Below the pieces are notes generated by a model that made no database searches, was not told the DNA's origin, and saw only the letters and a list, made by a program, of their open reading frames with translations. Position numbers and translations under genes: made by a program. Positions 10,986-24,329 of a DNA stretch of 64,000 nt are shown here, in pieces (position 1 is the first letter of the stretch; each line of letters begins with the position of its first letter). This DNA is from Alligator mississippiensis (lineage: Eukaryota; Chordata; Crocodylia; Alligatoridae), in assembly GCF_030867095.1 (NCBI RefSeq), contig NC_081831.1, positions 65,176,716 to 65,240,715 on the forward strand, written 5' to 3'.

Positions 10986-12539
10986 TTAAGGGTTCCTACA
11001 GAAGTCAGGGCACCTTACACACCAATTCCTTCAGAAATACATAAAGTTTGGTAGGTGTTGTAGGCCGTTTCCTATGAAAGTTTATGCAGTTTTTAACCAG
11101 TTACTCTCTAAGTGCCACCATCCCCTGCCTTCTGCTTGACTTCAGACTAACATGACTAACTTTAATCTTGATAGGTTTCTTTAAGATCCTCACATGAAAG
11201 CCACAGAAATGAAAGAGATTTTTTTAATGTTTTTTTGGCTGATTTCAGGCTGATATAGACAGACATTTGCCAGTTTACTAAGGGAAGAACTACCTCATAG
11301 AACTAGCCCTGTGCAGCTTATACCTTGACTTTTCAAAGCCACTTCTGAGACTTCAGTGCCATTATTTTCAATGCATCTGAGACATCCACCTCTGTTAGCT
11401 AGCTTTGAAAATCTCAGGATCTGTACAGGAGTATCATATTTCAGAGGAATTGCAAAGGAAAATAACCTTGCATGGAGAACTTTCTGGCATAGGAAAGAAA
11501 TCCCAGATCTATAGCAAAACTACCATGTCACTCACCTTAAAGTGTTTTCAGTTTGATAACGTATTTATGGAAAAGGACCATTACCACACTTTTTACCAGT
11601 AAGTTAAATGTATTTTCCTTCTGAGATGGTAAATCTGCTTTTAAATCCTTTGGAGTCTGAAAAATTGGTTATCTAGTCTAGTATTTGGTGATAGAGGAGA
11701 TTTTTTTTCTAAAAATGTATTTTAAAATGTATTCACAGTATAGATTAGCTAAGTAGTAAACCTAACTGCAGTGCAGAGAAGAAAAATCCAAGCCTCTTGG
11801 GAGCTTCTGCTGCTGAAACAAGGGGGGGGAAAAAAGCTCTCAGATAGCTCTCAAATTCTATACCTACTAGCAGCATTAGCAGAGGCAGGTGCTAAAGAAG
11901 TAAATTAAGGCAAATTGTACCAACATGGCCTGTAACTAGGAAACCCCCAACTGTAAATTTTGCTAGATATGGCAGCCAAAGATCCTAATGCTGTGCATAC
12001 TTAAGTAAATAATTATCTTGCTCATATTCTAGTTCATTTGATTTTGGAGTCTCGGTGTTGCTGGGCTTTACCTGTATGCGAATGACTGACCCACAGAAAA
12101 ACACAAACAGTAGCAGCACGAATCGCTACTTATTCAATCCCCTGCTCTTTTCCTTATTATAATACTGTACTGATGCTTTAGCGTGGCCCTAGCAGATGAC
12201 GGTGTAGACAGGTATGTATTAAAAAATGCTGAAGAATTGAGCTTTGCTCACTGTAGAACAGAGTGGGTGAAGAGTAGACATTAGACCTAATTTAGATAAT
12301 GCAAACATTTACGTTATGGTCAATACTATAATGTTTAATATTTATACAGTGGGGCCAATCAGTCCCTTCCTGCAAGAAAGCCTATAGGAGATGGTTGAAT
12401 CCCTGCACTTTTATGTCATTGGAACACTAGAATAAGATGCTAAATAAGCATCATCACAATATCTCATTGCTATTGGGGAAAAAAAGTTGTGTTTTTTTTT
12501 AAAAAGGGAAACATCCTAATATTTGTTTCTTCATATATA
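10986..12539. other. Intergenic, no gene recognised
   Basis: A/T-rich sequence with short homopolymers. I see no exon, RNA gene or element with clear ends. Confidence 0.35.
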
Positions 12540-14085
12540 AAAATGGTAGAATTGTCTAGAATTCAGAAGAAGCGGAACTGTTAAACAAATTTCTGGTGCA
12601 TTTTCGGGAGAAAGCTAAATGATGTATTTATATCCTATGATGAAAAAGTACTTTCCATTCAAGTAGTAACTCAGGAGCAGATTAAACAGCAGTTGCTTAA
12701 GGTGGATGTTTTCAAATTAGGAGGTTTGGATAACTTGCATCCAAGCATTTTAAAAGAGCTGGCTAAGGATTCTCTGGACTGTTAACTTGATTTTCAGTAA
12801 GTCATGGGACATGGAAGAAAGCTAACATTGTGCCAGTATTTGAAAAAGATAAAATACCTGAGTAATTCTACTCTGCCAGCCTGATGTTGATCTCAGACAA
12901 AATAATGTAACAGCTGCTGCATGAGTTTGACTAATAAAGAATTGAAGGTGAATAAAATAATTATGCCAATCAGCACAGGTTTATGGAAAGTAGATCTTGT
13001 CAAACTGATATTTATTTAATGAGATTACAAAATTATAATGTTGATATAATACTCTTACAGACTTCTAGAAAGCATTTGCTTTGGTATTTTATAACAACTT
13101 GATTAAAAAAACACCACAATACAGATCAGTATGGCAAATAACTTAATTGACTTGAAACTGATGAAAAAACCTGCTAATGATGAGCTGTTTATAGTGGAGA
13201 TCAGTTCTTAGCTCTTTTAACAATTAAGTGTTGTGGATAGTTTGGTAGACTTTGCTTAAGTAAACAGCATACTCTTCAGTGTGCATTAAAATAGGCTAAT
13301 GCACACTAAAAGTGCATGTTTAGACATGCCCAGTATGACCCAGTGTAAAGCTGGAGATCTAGAAACAAATGTGGGCTATATTTCCAGAACAGAAGACTGT
13401 ATCCTGGGAGGCAGCGACTCTGAAAATGACTTGGGTTCATGGAGAGTAACAGTCAGAACATGAACTTCCAACATGATGCTATGACCAAAGTGACTGTTGC
13501 TGTCCTTGGAAGTTTAAACAGGGCAATAATCCAAGAGAGGCAGGGAGGTTATAGTACTCCTGTACTAGGCAGAGGTGAAACCACTAAGGCATATGACATC
13601 TAATTCCAATGTCCACAATACAAGAGAGATTAAATAGAGAACCATGGGGATGCCAAAGGATTGGAAAACTTGCCTTATTGTGAAAGAAACAATAATCTTG
13701 ATCTGTTTAAGTTAACTAACAAAAATGGTTAAAAGACAACTTGACTGAAATTTAACAGTACAAAGTATTCAATTTAGTAGAAAAATATATAACAATATCT
13801 ATCATGGCTGGAAGTTAAAGGCAGACAGATTTAGATCAGAAATAAAGTGGAAACTTTTAATAGTAAGGATATTCACTGGAGCAACCTATCAAGGATTGTC
13901 GTGGATTCCAAACTAGAGTTTTTTAAAATTTAATGCATTTAGATATATAGATAGATCTCAAGACTTAATGTTTTTAAAACAGATGGTGTGTTCAGGTAGG
14001 AATTAACTCTGCAGAGTCATACAAGAGTGAAACTAGATGTCTCAGTGCTCCCTTCCAGCCTTCTACTCAATGAATACATATGCAG
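12540..14085 (+). mobile_element. Degenerate CR1/L3-type LINE, 3' half
   Basis: The text follows the CR1/L3 layout: a reverse-transcriptase region with many stops (the block around ACAGGTTTATGGAAAGTAG and CTTCTAGAAAGCATTTG), the later coding part (GGAGATCTAGAAACAAATG), and the characteristic 3' end (TTAGATCAGAAATAAAG, GGATTCCAAACTAGAG, ending near CCCTTCCAGCCTTCTACTC). Numerous frame breaks make it inactive. A short foreign-looking piece at about 13255-13330 with GTGCATTA/TAATGCAC palindromy may be a nested MITE. Confidence 0.7.
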
Positions 14086-14149
14086 ATGCTTCTACCAAAC
14101 AGGAGATTTTACCACACCTTCAACTCTCCTGTGAAATATGAACTTTAAT

Positions 14150-14300
14150 TTCTACCTCAGAGAACTGTTACAGTCTCTTCTCCTATGCCTGAAGAAGGGC
14201 GTGCCCAGAAGCTTGCAAATAAATTTTTTTTTTTTTTGTTGCAAAAATCTAGTTCATCTAATAAAAGATATCATATCTACCAGGAGTTCTGATTCCTTTT
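14150..14300 (-). repeat. Dispersed repeat with AGCTT..CCTGAAGAAGGG hallmark
   Basis: Inverted, this copy reads TTTTATTAGATGAACTAG, then GCAAGCTTCTGGGC and CCCTTCTTCAGGC. The same order occurs on the plus strand at about 16540-16675 and partly at 50505-50575. I recognise it as a common sauropsid interspersed repeat but cannot name the family. Confidence 0.5.
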
Positions 14301-16254
14301 TCCTGTCTGTTTGCATCCTTGTAACAATGTCCTGTAACACTGATGTCTATGTTACAGGGGGGGCAGCTTGAACATGTTATGATGCAATATTAACACAAAG
14401 TAACAGTAACTTTATTATAGGACAGGATCCGAATACAATTTACTGAACACTCTGGAAGCATCTTTTTCAAGAGCGAAGCTATGATAGTGGCTGGAGAAAT
14501 GTTATGCCTGCACTGATTCTTGTGCAAAAGCTGGGGTGGATTTTTTGGAGGGAACTCTTAATATAATTATTCAAAAATCCTGATCAATACCCCAGAAGGG
14601 AACTTTCCAGGACATTTAGCTATTCAGTCTAGATGTTCTGTAGCTTGGCTTCCGTTTAAAATGACCAAAAAAAACAAATCCCAGATTCCAGTGATCTCTA
14701 ACTAATCCTGACATTGAAGTCCCATTTCCTACATTTAATGTAGATCTTGAGCATGTATAAATGAAATTTGTATTGATGTCTGGTTAATTATGCTAGTAGC
14801 AGGGCAGGGAGGAACTCATAGTGCATTTGCATCTATTCTCTCTTGCAGCTGTTACAATAGCAAGTAATCATTCCTCTCTCTACATTTTGCTCTTTCTGGG
14901 AATATAAAAATAACTTGCCTAATGAAGCAATGCTGAGCAGCTCATATGTCCAAACAGATAGGAGTCAAATGCCTCAGTTTAGAATGCAAAGTTGTCTGTG
15001 GTGGCAGTGGCTTTGAACAAGTTTCCCTAAGGCTATTTTCAAATAATTCCAGGACTGACTGAAATTTAATGCAGAAAGGAATTTAGAGATGCACTGAAGA
15101 ATCATGTCGAAGAGGAGGAAATGTAGGGAGAAGCTGTATTCCTATCTCTTTTTATGATAAGAGGTTGAACAGATCATACAATTACTGAATTTAATGGAAG
15201 GGTGCTAGGTAGTTTGAACAATTTGACCATAAAGTCATTGTCTTCGTGGTCCATTATAATCTTCCCTGATATTCACTAACCTCAGCACCTCACATGTGAT
15301 AACGACCTTCCTGAACAATCTTGTTCTTCCATTATCAGGTCTTTACTGCCTGTTGGCTACCTGATAATTTCTCTTCTATCCTGTATTTATTTACACATGG
15401 AGTTAGCACAAGCTTTTTTTGCATCTGCTATTTAGCTCTGCTGTGTCTGCTTCTCTCCCAGAGGCCTGGAGAAGGGTACTGATACCTGAATGTTTGCCTG
15501 TGTGTATCCCAACCATGCAAAGGGTCTGATAAAAGATATCACTCACAAAAAACTTACATGATTGTTTTTCTGTCCTACCACAGAATTAAATCATTACATT
15601 AGAAGCCCTTGAGCTTCTTAGTTTGGTCCTTCTGGTACCATAACACTTAGAATAATTAAGATATCTTTTAAATTATATCAAAGATTTAATCTTCTCATCC
15701 TCAGCTAAATGAATGAGTCTTACATTCTTTAAATCAAGTCTTTTTCTTTGCTTGTCTTTGTTGTCCATGGCAGGAGACAGCATTGCAAAATGACAGTCTG
15801 CTCTCCTCTCTGGGAGAGTTAGTAATTTAGCTATCTCCCATTCTCTTAAAGTTTAAGAAAGATTATCTATCCTGAAGCTCCTTGCTGGTTTATTTGAAGT
15901 TGGACGGATGTAGCAGTTGGCAGAGAGATTTGCCAGGCATAGGCTCATGCTACTGTGGTATATTAACCCTTCAGAGAGAGGGTATATGTAATATGCACAA
16001 TCATGTATTCATATTGGAATGTCTTTAGTAAAGTTTTCAGCAGAGAAATAGATGTCCAAATTCACTGTTACTGTGCACTTCACATCGTGATCTGCATTAG
16101 GGTAAAATAATAAAGTGAATCCAAATCAGAATAATCATGTTTTACATCAATTTTGTCTCATTAATAACACATGGTGCAGGGAAACCTGGGCTTGATTCTT
16201 AGGAAGCCTCTGTTAAAATAAGAATATTTTGTCTTTTTGTATAGCATAACGCAG
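14301..16254. other. Intergenic, no gene recognised
   Basis: A/T-rich sequence with no supported coding exon. A GATAAAAGATATCA-like word near 15528 suggests another decayed copy of the preceding repeat family. Confidence 0.3.
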
Positions 16255-16325
16255 GGGTGTCAAATTCGTCTGGCCCCAAGGACCAGATAACCAGCATGGG
16301 GCAAGTCCATGCGCCCTAGGGGAAA
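16255..16325 (+). mobile_element. Truncated hAT end (CAGGGGTGTCAAA)
   Basis: CAGGGGTGTCAAATTCGTCT is a typical hAT/Charlie-like terminus and is followed by CTGGCCCC. No matching inverted end was found downstream, so the element is truncated or very diverged. Confidence 0.45.
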
Positions 16326-16539
16326 GAGAGGAGAGAGAATACTTTACTTGTTTCCCTTGACTCAATCTTTTGTCCAGGAGTAAACTTGTGCTGATAAAAA
16401 TTTATAATATAATTAGTTTTTAACTTTTATAAACCAGCAGCACAGGTCACCTTATAAATGACTGCCAGGGTTTGAAACTTTAATTGTTTCTAAAGAAAAA
16501 ATCTAGCCCTTTCCCTTGCAGAGAGAGACTTCAAAATGC

Positions 16540-16680
16540 AAATGGGCAAGTAATACAAAAAACTAGAACTCTTGGTTCCAAAATTTTACCTTTTATTAGA
16601 CCAACTGGAAAATGGCAAGAAAATTGTCCTTTTCTGCAAGCTTTCAGGAATCAAAGTCCCTTTGTCAGGCTCTGGGAAAA
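16540..16680 (+). repeat. Second copy of AGACCAACT..AAGCTTTC repeat
   Basis: It contains TTTTATTAGACCAACTGG, then GCAAGCTTTCAGGAATCAAA and GTCCCTTTGTCAGGC. This is the same order as the inverted copy at 14150-14300. An open frame spanning it (16484-16804) is not a gene. Confidence 0.55.
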
Positions 16681-17194
16681 GTGTAGATGGTACAAGATGG
16701 TAAAAAGTCCCCATAGGTCAGAAATAAACTTCATTTTTGCACAGAGGGAGCTGAAGATGGAAGTCTGTCCCTCTGGGTCCATGAGAGTGTCTTTGGGCAA
16801 GTAATCCATCCAGAGAGTGACAGATAGCAATGCCATTCCTCTTTCATAACATCTTTAAAAGGGAATTGTCCTCACAGACAGGTCCTTAGTTGCATTAAGT
16901 TTTGTCTTTATTTAGCTCTGACAAGGAATCAGAGACTCACGGTGAGGAAGGACCATTGCATTTAAATCAAGGGGATAATTCAGGTCATCTCATACACAAA
17001 GCAAACCCCAGAGATTTCATTCCTGGCTGATTGCCTTCTCCCACTTAAAGATATCCACATGAACAAATAAACTCCCTTAAACCCAACCATAAATAAAATA
17101 GAAAGCTGTGCAGTGCTTCCTACTTCATTATGAGAATGCTGTGTGGCTGCAACCAGATTGGGGCAGAATTAAGGTTGTAGTCGACTCTTCAGTG

Positions 17195-17395
17195 GGTGCA
17201 TCTACACATGCGCTTAACTGTAGAGTTGACTAATTAGCTCTGTAGTAAATCATCACTGTCTACATGTGCATCAGTATTAGGGCACAGTAAAATAATTAAC
17301 TCTGCCACAGAATAGTATTGTCGGGGACAGTACAGTCCTAAGGCAGAGAAATGACATGGGCTGAAATACACATGTAGATGGTGACAGCATCTGGC
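17195..17395. mobile_element. Candidate MITE with CATCTACA ends
   Basis: GTGCATCTACACATG near 17197 and, inverted, CCATCTACATGTGTATTTC ending near 17384 suggest short inverted termini. The interior repeats CTACATGTGCAT and TAATTAGCTC motifs also seen in the element at 10666-10985. No target duplication was confirmed. Confidence 0.35.
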
Positions 17396-17399
17396 TGGG

Positions 17400-18299
17400 G
17401 CATGAGAGTGCTAAAGTGTGGGGGGCTGTCTGCTGCCTAGCTCCACATTTCAGCACCCTGTGCCCTAGCCAGCCCTGATGCTGTCACCTGGAGCCCAGGG
17501 TTGACCCCGCCTCCCTCCCCCCGGGTACCCTGCTAGTCTGGAGCTGCTGTGCCCCAGCTCAAACTGCAGTCCCAGGTGCACGTGCAGACACTGTGCCCGG
17601 AGCAGCTGACCCCAGCACAAACTATGCCAAAGTTTATCACATTGCCTTAGTGGCATTTGTAGATACACTCAGTATGACCAATGGAGGAGAGCAACTGGAA
17701 TTTTGCATTCTCTTGATTTCTTTCTTTTTTACTCTTACCAGTCTTAAAACTGAATATATACTGGACTCAGAACATCAGTAGGTACCTGAAACATTACTTT
17801 AATCTTAATTATTTTTTAATGAGATTGATATTGCTGGTGGCTAGAAAATGCAATATTTTAAAAGCCAAAACACTAGACACATTTTTAAAACAAGTTACAC
17901 AGAGTAGTCCATCTGGAGCCTTTCTGGTATTCTGAAAAAAGTACAGCAAATTTCCCTGCCACTTTTTTATTGTTCCCAGTTCAAGCTATGGAGAAAGGGA
18001 GGAAAGATCTGATGTCTCTCTCTAAGTAATTGAAAGAGTTAAACACCCAGTAGAGAGACAAATGTAGAGAAATTCAAGAAGTTCTACCTGGGGATAATGG
18101 GATTCAGTTAAAGAAAAGAAAACACAGCTAAATTCCAGTGACAATGAGAAACAGATTTAAAGCTGTTTGGAAGTATTCATCAACTGAACATAATAGTAGG
18201 AAACAACAATAGCTTTCTTAATGTCAGGTACTTTCTAAGTACAGAGAACCAACCAAGATGGTATCTTCCACAACAGATTTGTTCTCTTCTCTTTCAGTT
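17400..18299. other. Intergenic, no gene recognised
   Basis: A G+C-rich patch at about 17400-17620 is followed by A/T-rich sequence. No exon or defined repeat is supported. Confidence 0.3.
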
Positions 18300-20455
18300 C
18301 TCTCATCTTCCCATAAAAACTCTCCTTATCCAATTTAATTGAGTCTCTGTGCCTACCTCTTCACCAACTAACTCTTCAAAATCCTCTTTTTTTCTCCTAA
18401 TTTTGTAGATTTGTTGGTTTCTCCCAAAAGAAGAATAGTATCATATGTGATCTACCTCTCCTCCTTCACCCACTTCCTCCTCTTCTTTCCTCACCAACTA
18501 CTCCCTTCCCTGGAAATGTTCATCTCTCTCCTTCCCCCTTACCATAGACTCAGAAGTTCCTTGCCTGTTTTCTTGCACTAGCCTCTGTTTTACCTTGTAA
18601 CCCCATTCTATACCATCTTCTGTTCTCCCTCCTTCCCTCTGTCATCATCCCCTTCCTTCCCATTCTCTCTTCTTACCTAAATCTTAAAGCCAGTCTTACC
18701 CTACTTGATCTGTCACCTACCTTTGATAAAGTAGGCCATGCTCATCTTGAAACCTTGGCTTTCTTTGTCTTCTATGACTTAGTCCTCTTCTGGTTCTACC
18801 TCTCTAATTCTTTCAGCGTGTCCTTTAGATTCCCATTCATCCTCTTTTCTATATCCTGTGGGTATCCGACAGGGTTATGTGATCAGTGTCCTTCTCCCTC
18901 TAACTCTTTTTTTGTGGATAATCTCATCTGCAAACACCAAATTCAACTACTATATGTAGATGACTTCCAGATCTACTTCTCTTCTGTTTCTTTCTTTCCA
19001 AACTAAAATCTTGACCTGTCTCTCAGCTACTCATAGCTGACTAGCGAGTCAAGCTCAACATGTCTAAAGCAAAGTTTTAAACTTCCCCAAGTTCAAAACA
19101 GTCTCTATCACCTACTTTCATGAACACTGTGGATAATATCACTATCTTGCTTGTAACCTGAATGTCAGCCTGGATTGGGCCCACCGTGCCACCTACCTCA
19201 CACCTCTGGATCGAGCCTGCCCCCCTACACCACAGACCTCTGCTCACCACCCCAGCAGGTCCTGGCTCACCTGCAGCTCCTGGAGGAGCAAGCAGAGAAG
19301 AGGAACCCATTCACTGCCACCACTGCTCTTTGGGCTGGGCTTGTGGATTCCCCTTCCCTGCCTGCTCCTCCAGCACAGCACCAGCAGTGCAGGTAAGCCA
19401 GGGGACGTGAGGGGAGGGGATAAGCCACAAGGGCTGGGGTGTGGGGGCAGAGGGGCATCCTGAGGGGCAGGGAAGAAGCTATGGAGGGGGGCCCTTGGGG
19501 CCAGAATGGGAGGGGAGGGGATTCTTAGCTTTAGGTGTTCCCCTGCAGTCATTCTGAGGGATGCTGTTGGTGGCAGGAGCATGACAGCAGTAAGCTGAGA
19601 GCTCCTGCAGATGCTGCCGGCACTGGCGGGGCGGGGGCAGGCAGGGATGGTGAGCACTGACCAGGGGAGGATGACCACCCGCAGATACCACCAGCAGCAT
19701 TGGCCAGTGGCAACTGCTGACTGCCCGTCTTAGGGGGTGCACCGCCACGCTTGGGGTGCACATGCACCCACGTGCACCCCCTACACGTCACCAATGCTGA
19801 AAAGCATCTCTAGGACAGGGCCCTTCCTACCAGTTCACAGCTAAAAATCCTGGCCAAATTTTTCTCCAATCTCTAACCATGACAAATGCCACGTGGCCCT
19901 GCTGATATCTGGAACACTGCGGCAAAGCTTGCTTCTGACGCCATTACTTTGCCCATGTCACTGCTCCCTGTGTATTCATTCACTGAATCATCTCTCTCTT
20001 GTTTATATTCTCAAAGCCTGTCAGTATTGCGAGGTCAACTCCTGCCTTGATCTGTGCATGATGCCAGCCTCCATTGCCCTAAAATAAGTGCCTACATGCT
20101 TTCTCCCAACCTGCCTTTCATGCATAGGAGGGATTCCTCATAAATATCCACAAAGCTGCCTCATTATCTTCCTTCAAACATCTCATTTAAATTCTTTTTG
20201 GCTAGAATGCCTACAGAAAACGTGACAGCTAGACTGCTGATATACTATAAGACTCTCAGGCTGACCAGTATTGTCTCATTAATTCATTGTGCTCACCTAT
20301 CTGTCTGTATCATGTTGTCTCTTGTCTTATATTTGATTGCAAGCTCTCTGGGTTAGGGATTGTCTTGTTCTGTGTTTGCTTGGCACCCACCTAACACAGT
20401 GGGCTTCTGGCACCATGGCTAGTGTTTCTACATGCTGAAGTGATACAAATAAAAA
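18300..20455 (+). mobile_element. L2-like LINE, split by a GC-rich insertion
   Basis: Around 18700-19010 the plus strand can be read as a decayed reverse transcriptase: LLDLSPTFDKVGHA (for the usual DLSAAFDTVDH), then GYPTGLCDQ (for GVPQGSVLG), then the catalytic-type LYVDDFQIY (for YADDTQLY). The 3' part at 19800-20455 ends with GCAAGCTCTCTGGGTTAGGG, TGTTTGCTTGGCACC and a short ATAAAAAA tail, a typical L2/L3 LINE end. Several stops and frameshifts are present. It is interrupted at about 19150-19795. Confidence 0.68.
19150..19795. mobile_element. GC-rich insertion nested in the L2-like LINE
   Basis: A sharply G+C-rich 0.65-kb block lies between the reverse-transcriptase and 3' parts of the LINE. 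It ends with a GTGCAC-rich palindromic run (GGGTGCACATGCACCC at about 19754). Borders and target duplication could not be fixed, and the frames within are compositional. Confidence 0.4.
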
Positions 20456-20469
20456 ATGAAGAGGAGAAT

Positions 20470-21400
20470 CATCATAACTAATGCTGAACCTGACGTTGGG
20501 GGACACAGTCAGTCAGAAAATAATGTTTGCCCCCATTTTGTTACTTCTTATGGGCTTGGGAGAAGCTGGCTCTGTGTGGCGCTCCCACATGCAAAGATAG
20601 TGAAGGTGAAAGATCATGGACCCATCAGTGGCTGCGGCAGCAACGATCCCTCATGGTCAAGGATGATCACTCCCACAGGTCAAGTAAAGGGTTCTAGACA
20701 AGTCCACTGATGCATAAGGCAGTTGATCCTAGAGCCATAGACTATCTCTGGCAAATGCCACAGGTGACGGTTAAAGGAAGCGTCCATGCAGATTTCTGTT
20801 TTTTCCTTTCCTTCCATTTTGGTAATTTTTTCTATCTCTAGGGCAAAATGATTGTCCTCAAAGTAAGATGTACCTTCTCTCATAAGTCGTCACCATGTAG
20901 TTGGAAAAAACCCAAGTTAGTTTTTCCCAATTTGTGTTCTCTATGCCACGCTTCTTAATGTTTGCCTTGAGGGTGTCCTTGAAGTGATTCCTCTGGCCCC
21001 TGTGTGCCCTTTGTCCTTGGCTGATTTGGGAGTATAGCAGTTGTTTTGGTATACATACATCAGATGTGTGTACACAATGCCCCATCCACCGCAACTGATG
21101 TTGAATTATCAACACTTCCATGCTGGTGGTGTTAGCTTCCGTGAGGACACTGGCATTTGTGCAACAATCCTCCCTCTTTATGCCAAGGATCTTCTGGAGG
21201 TAGCACTGGTGATGGCATTCCAGGCTTTTCAGGTGGTCCCTGTAGGTCACCCAAACTTCATGATCGTTGAACACACAGGGATTCCATCTCCCAAAGGCAC
21301 TGCTGGAACATCGGATCCTGTACTGAATCTCCTCATCGATGCTGGCTTTCTTTGAGAGATGGCTGCTGAGGTAAGCCAAGTGTTCAACAAGGACCCCATC
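20470..21400 (-). pseudogene. LINE 3' portion with readable reverse-transcriptase C-terminus
   Basis: A 173-codon minus-strand frame (20858-21379) resembles the C-terminal part of non-LTR retrotransposon reverse transcriptases. It has LSKKASIDEEIQYRIRCSSS, then the block WVTYRDHLKSLECHHQCYLQ, then ANTTSMEVLIIQHQLRWMGH (the common QLRWxGH motif), then KDTLKANIKKRGIENTNWE. A deletion seems to join the RIRCSSSAFGR part to WVTYRD, removing the LLYGSE-like region. 3' sequence continues to about 20470. It is nonfunctional. It abuts the opposite-strand L2-like LINE tail. The clade is not assigned. Confidence 0.72.
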
Positions 21401-24150
21401 ACAATATGCTGAATGGAGACCTGAGAGGAGAGATTAACAGCATCTCAGTATAACATTGCTAATTCCTGCCTCATCTTTGCCTCATCTTTTAGGTGAGTTT
21501 CATGGTCAACTCTAATGCTGCAGAGAAGTTCAGCACAGATATATGGTCTTTGTCTATAGCTAAGGGGAGCATTCAACTGCCCAGAAGGTTACCACAGATT
21601 ATAACTTTGTATTTTTGGTATGTGTCCTTCTGTTCAAACATTAGCTTCACATGGAAGAATGCCGCCTCTGTTCTGTGTCCTGGTGAGAAGTCTAATTCAG
21701 GATGTGAACAATACCAAGATGGAGTGGAGGGTGACATTTGGAAATGCCTTGAGCATGGGAAGTGACATACTGGGTGTGAACTGGCTTCCTAACTACTGGC
21801 CATTTGTAGTGTGCTTCTGAAGGAAAAGAGAGAGATTTTTCTCCTGAAAACTGATATTGAGGTTCACGGTAGGAAGTCCATATACTCTCCACTCTCACTA
21901 ATCAAAAGGGCTTGGATCAGGTGGAGCTTTGACTTTCTCAGTAGGCTTCTAGTACTTAGATCTTGTGCGAAAGGGGCGAATTCAGAGAAGGAATTTGTAA
22001 ACTAGAGTTTTGAAAGTGGGCTTATGCAGCCTTTATAAATAATCCATATCCCATTGCAGGCTGGCTTGGAAAGACAAAAGGCTGAGTCAGAGCTGCAGTC
22101 TCAGGTCACCGCTAATGCTTCGAAAGCCTGGATAACATTAATGCCTCAATCTTATCAACCACAATAAGCACCAGACTGTACTAAAACAATGAGCTTTGAC
22201 CAGATTTTATTTCTAGCATCTGAGCTGACTTAAAATATAGCCAGGAAAGTGATCAACTTCCGGAGGGCAGCAACCACCAAAATGTTTCATGAGAATATTC
22301 ACCCATCAGTTTATTTTTTTTCAAATGGATTATCTCACTGGATGGCCTAAGACAGCCAAAATGATAGCAGCAGTAATTTGGATCAATTTGGGCTGGCCAT
22401 GAAATAGTTGATTTCCCTTGTAAATTCATATTGTAATTTCCATTAAGCAACATAGGAAGTGTTTCATCTTATCTAAAATTGCTACTTTTTCTCTTTATTT
22501 TATTACCATGCGTTTAAAGGACTTCTTGCTTTCTTTGCATGGCAGATAGTGATATTTTGGGATCCAGCTCTCCCATCCATTATATGGAAAATAAAAACAT
22601 CTGTAGGTTATGAATTCAGAAGCAGACAGCAAACCTATTCACACAAGTGAAGAAATACTAAAAGAGTACCAAAATGACTGTAATAAAGCTTCAGTGCAAA
22701 ACATCTACCAGAATCCTTCCTGCATGCTGAGGAAGTGGGGGCACAGTCTTCATGGGAAAGAGAGAGCATAAAGCCAGACTAACTTGATGCATATGCTATC
22801 TCCTGCTGCATCATCTGAAAACACTGGGCAAAATGTTGCACCTCTCAACAGTAATAATTTGGACAAGCTGTTTTTGGTTTTTGAAGTATCACCACCACAT
22901 AGGGCCGTACAATATCACTATATGCATGTTCATGCAAAAATCTAGTGGGCACAACTGGGTAATGCCCCACAAGAAATACCTGTATACCTGACAGCCTGTG
23001 CACGGGTTACAGTACTTTGTGCATTTTTCTGCATGTTGCATTTTCAACACTTGGCCTTTAGAAACATTTGATCCTTAGAAACTCAGGATTGGAAGGTTCT
23101 CTTCAGAACTGTTGAACCAAATCAGTAGCTATCAAGGCACTTCCCAGTTTGCACAATGCTGCATTCTAAGGCCGAATGGACCTTCACTGTAATAGCAGGG
23201 CTGGAACTAGCATCCTGTTTCAAAAGCACTAGTATTTGAGCTAAGGAAAAATTCTCTTGACTCCTAGAAGTACAAGATGTATGACACAGAAATGAATCAT
23301 TCTGTTTATATCCAGTAGAGAGCATTGATGCATACATGTTAGACAGTATATATGCTTTGCTCAAACATTTCAATATAAAATGCCTATTTTTTTCAGACCT
23401 TGCCGCATCATATTATCTGTTCTTTCAAGTTAATATATTGGAAACACCTAGCAAACAAGATGTAGCTCTAGTTTTTCTTCTTAGGACAACAATAGCAGGG
23501 ATACATGTTAAACTAAACGGAAGGAATAAAAAATAGCAGCTCTATTTGTGCTGTGCTGAGATGCACTTCTTGGCACCTAAATTTCAACAGTCTGGTATTT
23601 ATCACTCTAAAACAGAAATGTCTGATGATTATATGAGGGAAAATAGGGATACTGAACACTGAGTACAGACTTGGAGGTAAGGGCATATTTTTGTTTCAGA
23701 CAGCTACTAAAACTTTGCAGCACTAAATCAGGTGAGAAAAGTATCACAGGTCAAGTCACTATAAACGACTTCCAGTTAGACTATGGCCATGTGTTTTTGT
23801 GGTTTTTACTATATAGACTGAAGGAGAATCCCCTTGAAAATGGCCAGTAATGCAACTTATCCGCTGCGATTTAACCAGTGAGTGACTTCACACTGGTTTG
23901 GTACTCCGATATTCCACCCAGTAGAGGGCAGAGGTGCACATCCAGTAGTCAGACAAGGTTGCACATCCAGTAGCCAGTTGTCTACAATATGCAAAATAGT
24001 TGCCAGTGAGTCAAGTCTTAGCATAATTCTGATTAGCTCAGCCAGGAAAGTTTCCATTAGATTCACTCATTACACCTGCTATTTACAAAGCAGAAGGGTA
24101 TTGGGTTTATGTCTAGACTGCCTGTAGTAAACAGGTTGTACATGATAGCA
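21401..24150. other. Intergenic, mostly unassigned
   Basis: No gene was recognised. A SINE-like trace (AGGGCTGGAACTAGCATCC) occurs near 23200, and a short local duplication of GCACATCCAGTAG is at about 23936-23972. Confidence 0.3.
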
Positions 24151-24211
24151 TTTTTTTTTATATAATATATATAAACCAGTCATATATATAAATTATATAT
24201 ATATATATATA
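24151..24211. repeat. AT-rich microsatellite
   Basis: Two TATATA blocks flank the word TAAACCAGTCAT, which recurs after the second block at about 24223-24236. This indicates local duplication in a self-complementary AT repeat. Confidence 0.75.
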
Positions 24212-24329
24212 GGAGAAACTGTCTAAACCAGTCATGTTTAATTGCCAGAGGGTATGATACTTGATGAGGAACACTAGATGAAGGAGTTTAAGAATGAGAG
24301 ATATGTAAGAAACTTATTAGTCCTGCTTT

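Noticed and set aside
16484..16804. 106-codon frame
   Set aside because: It spans a recognisable dispersed repeat and has no domain.
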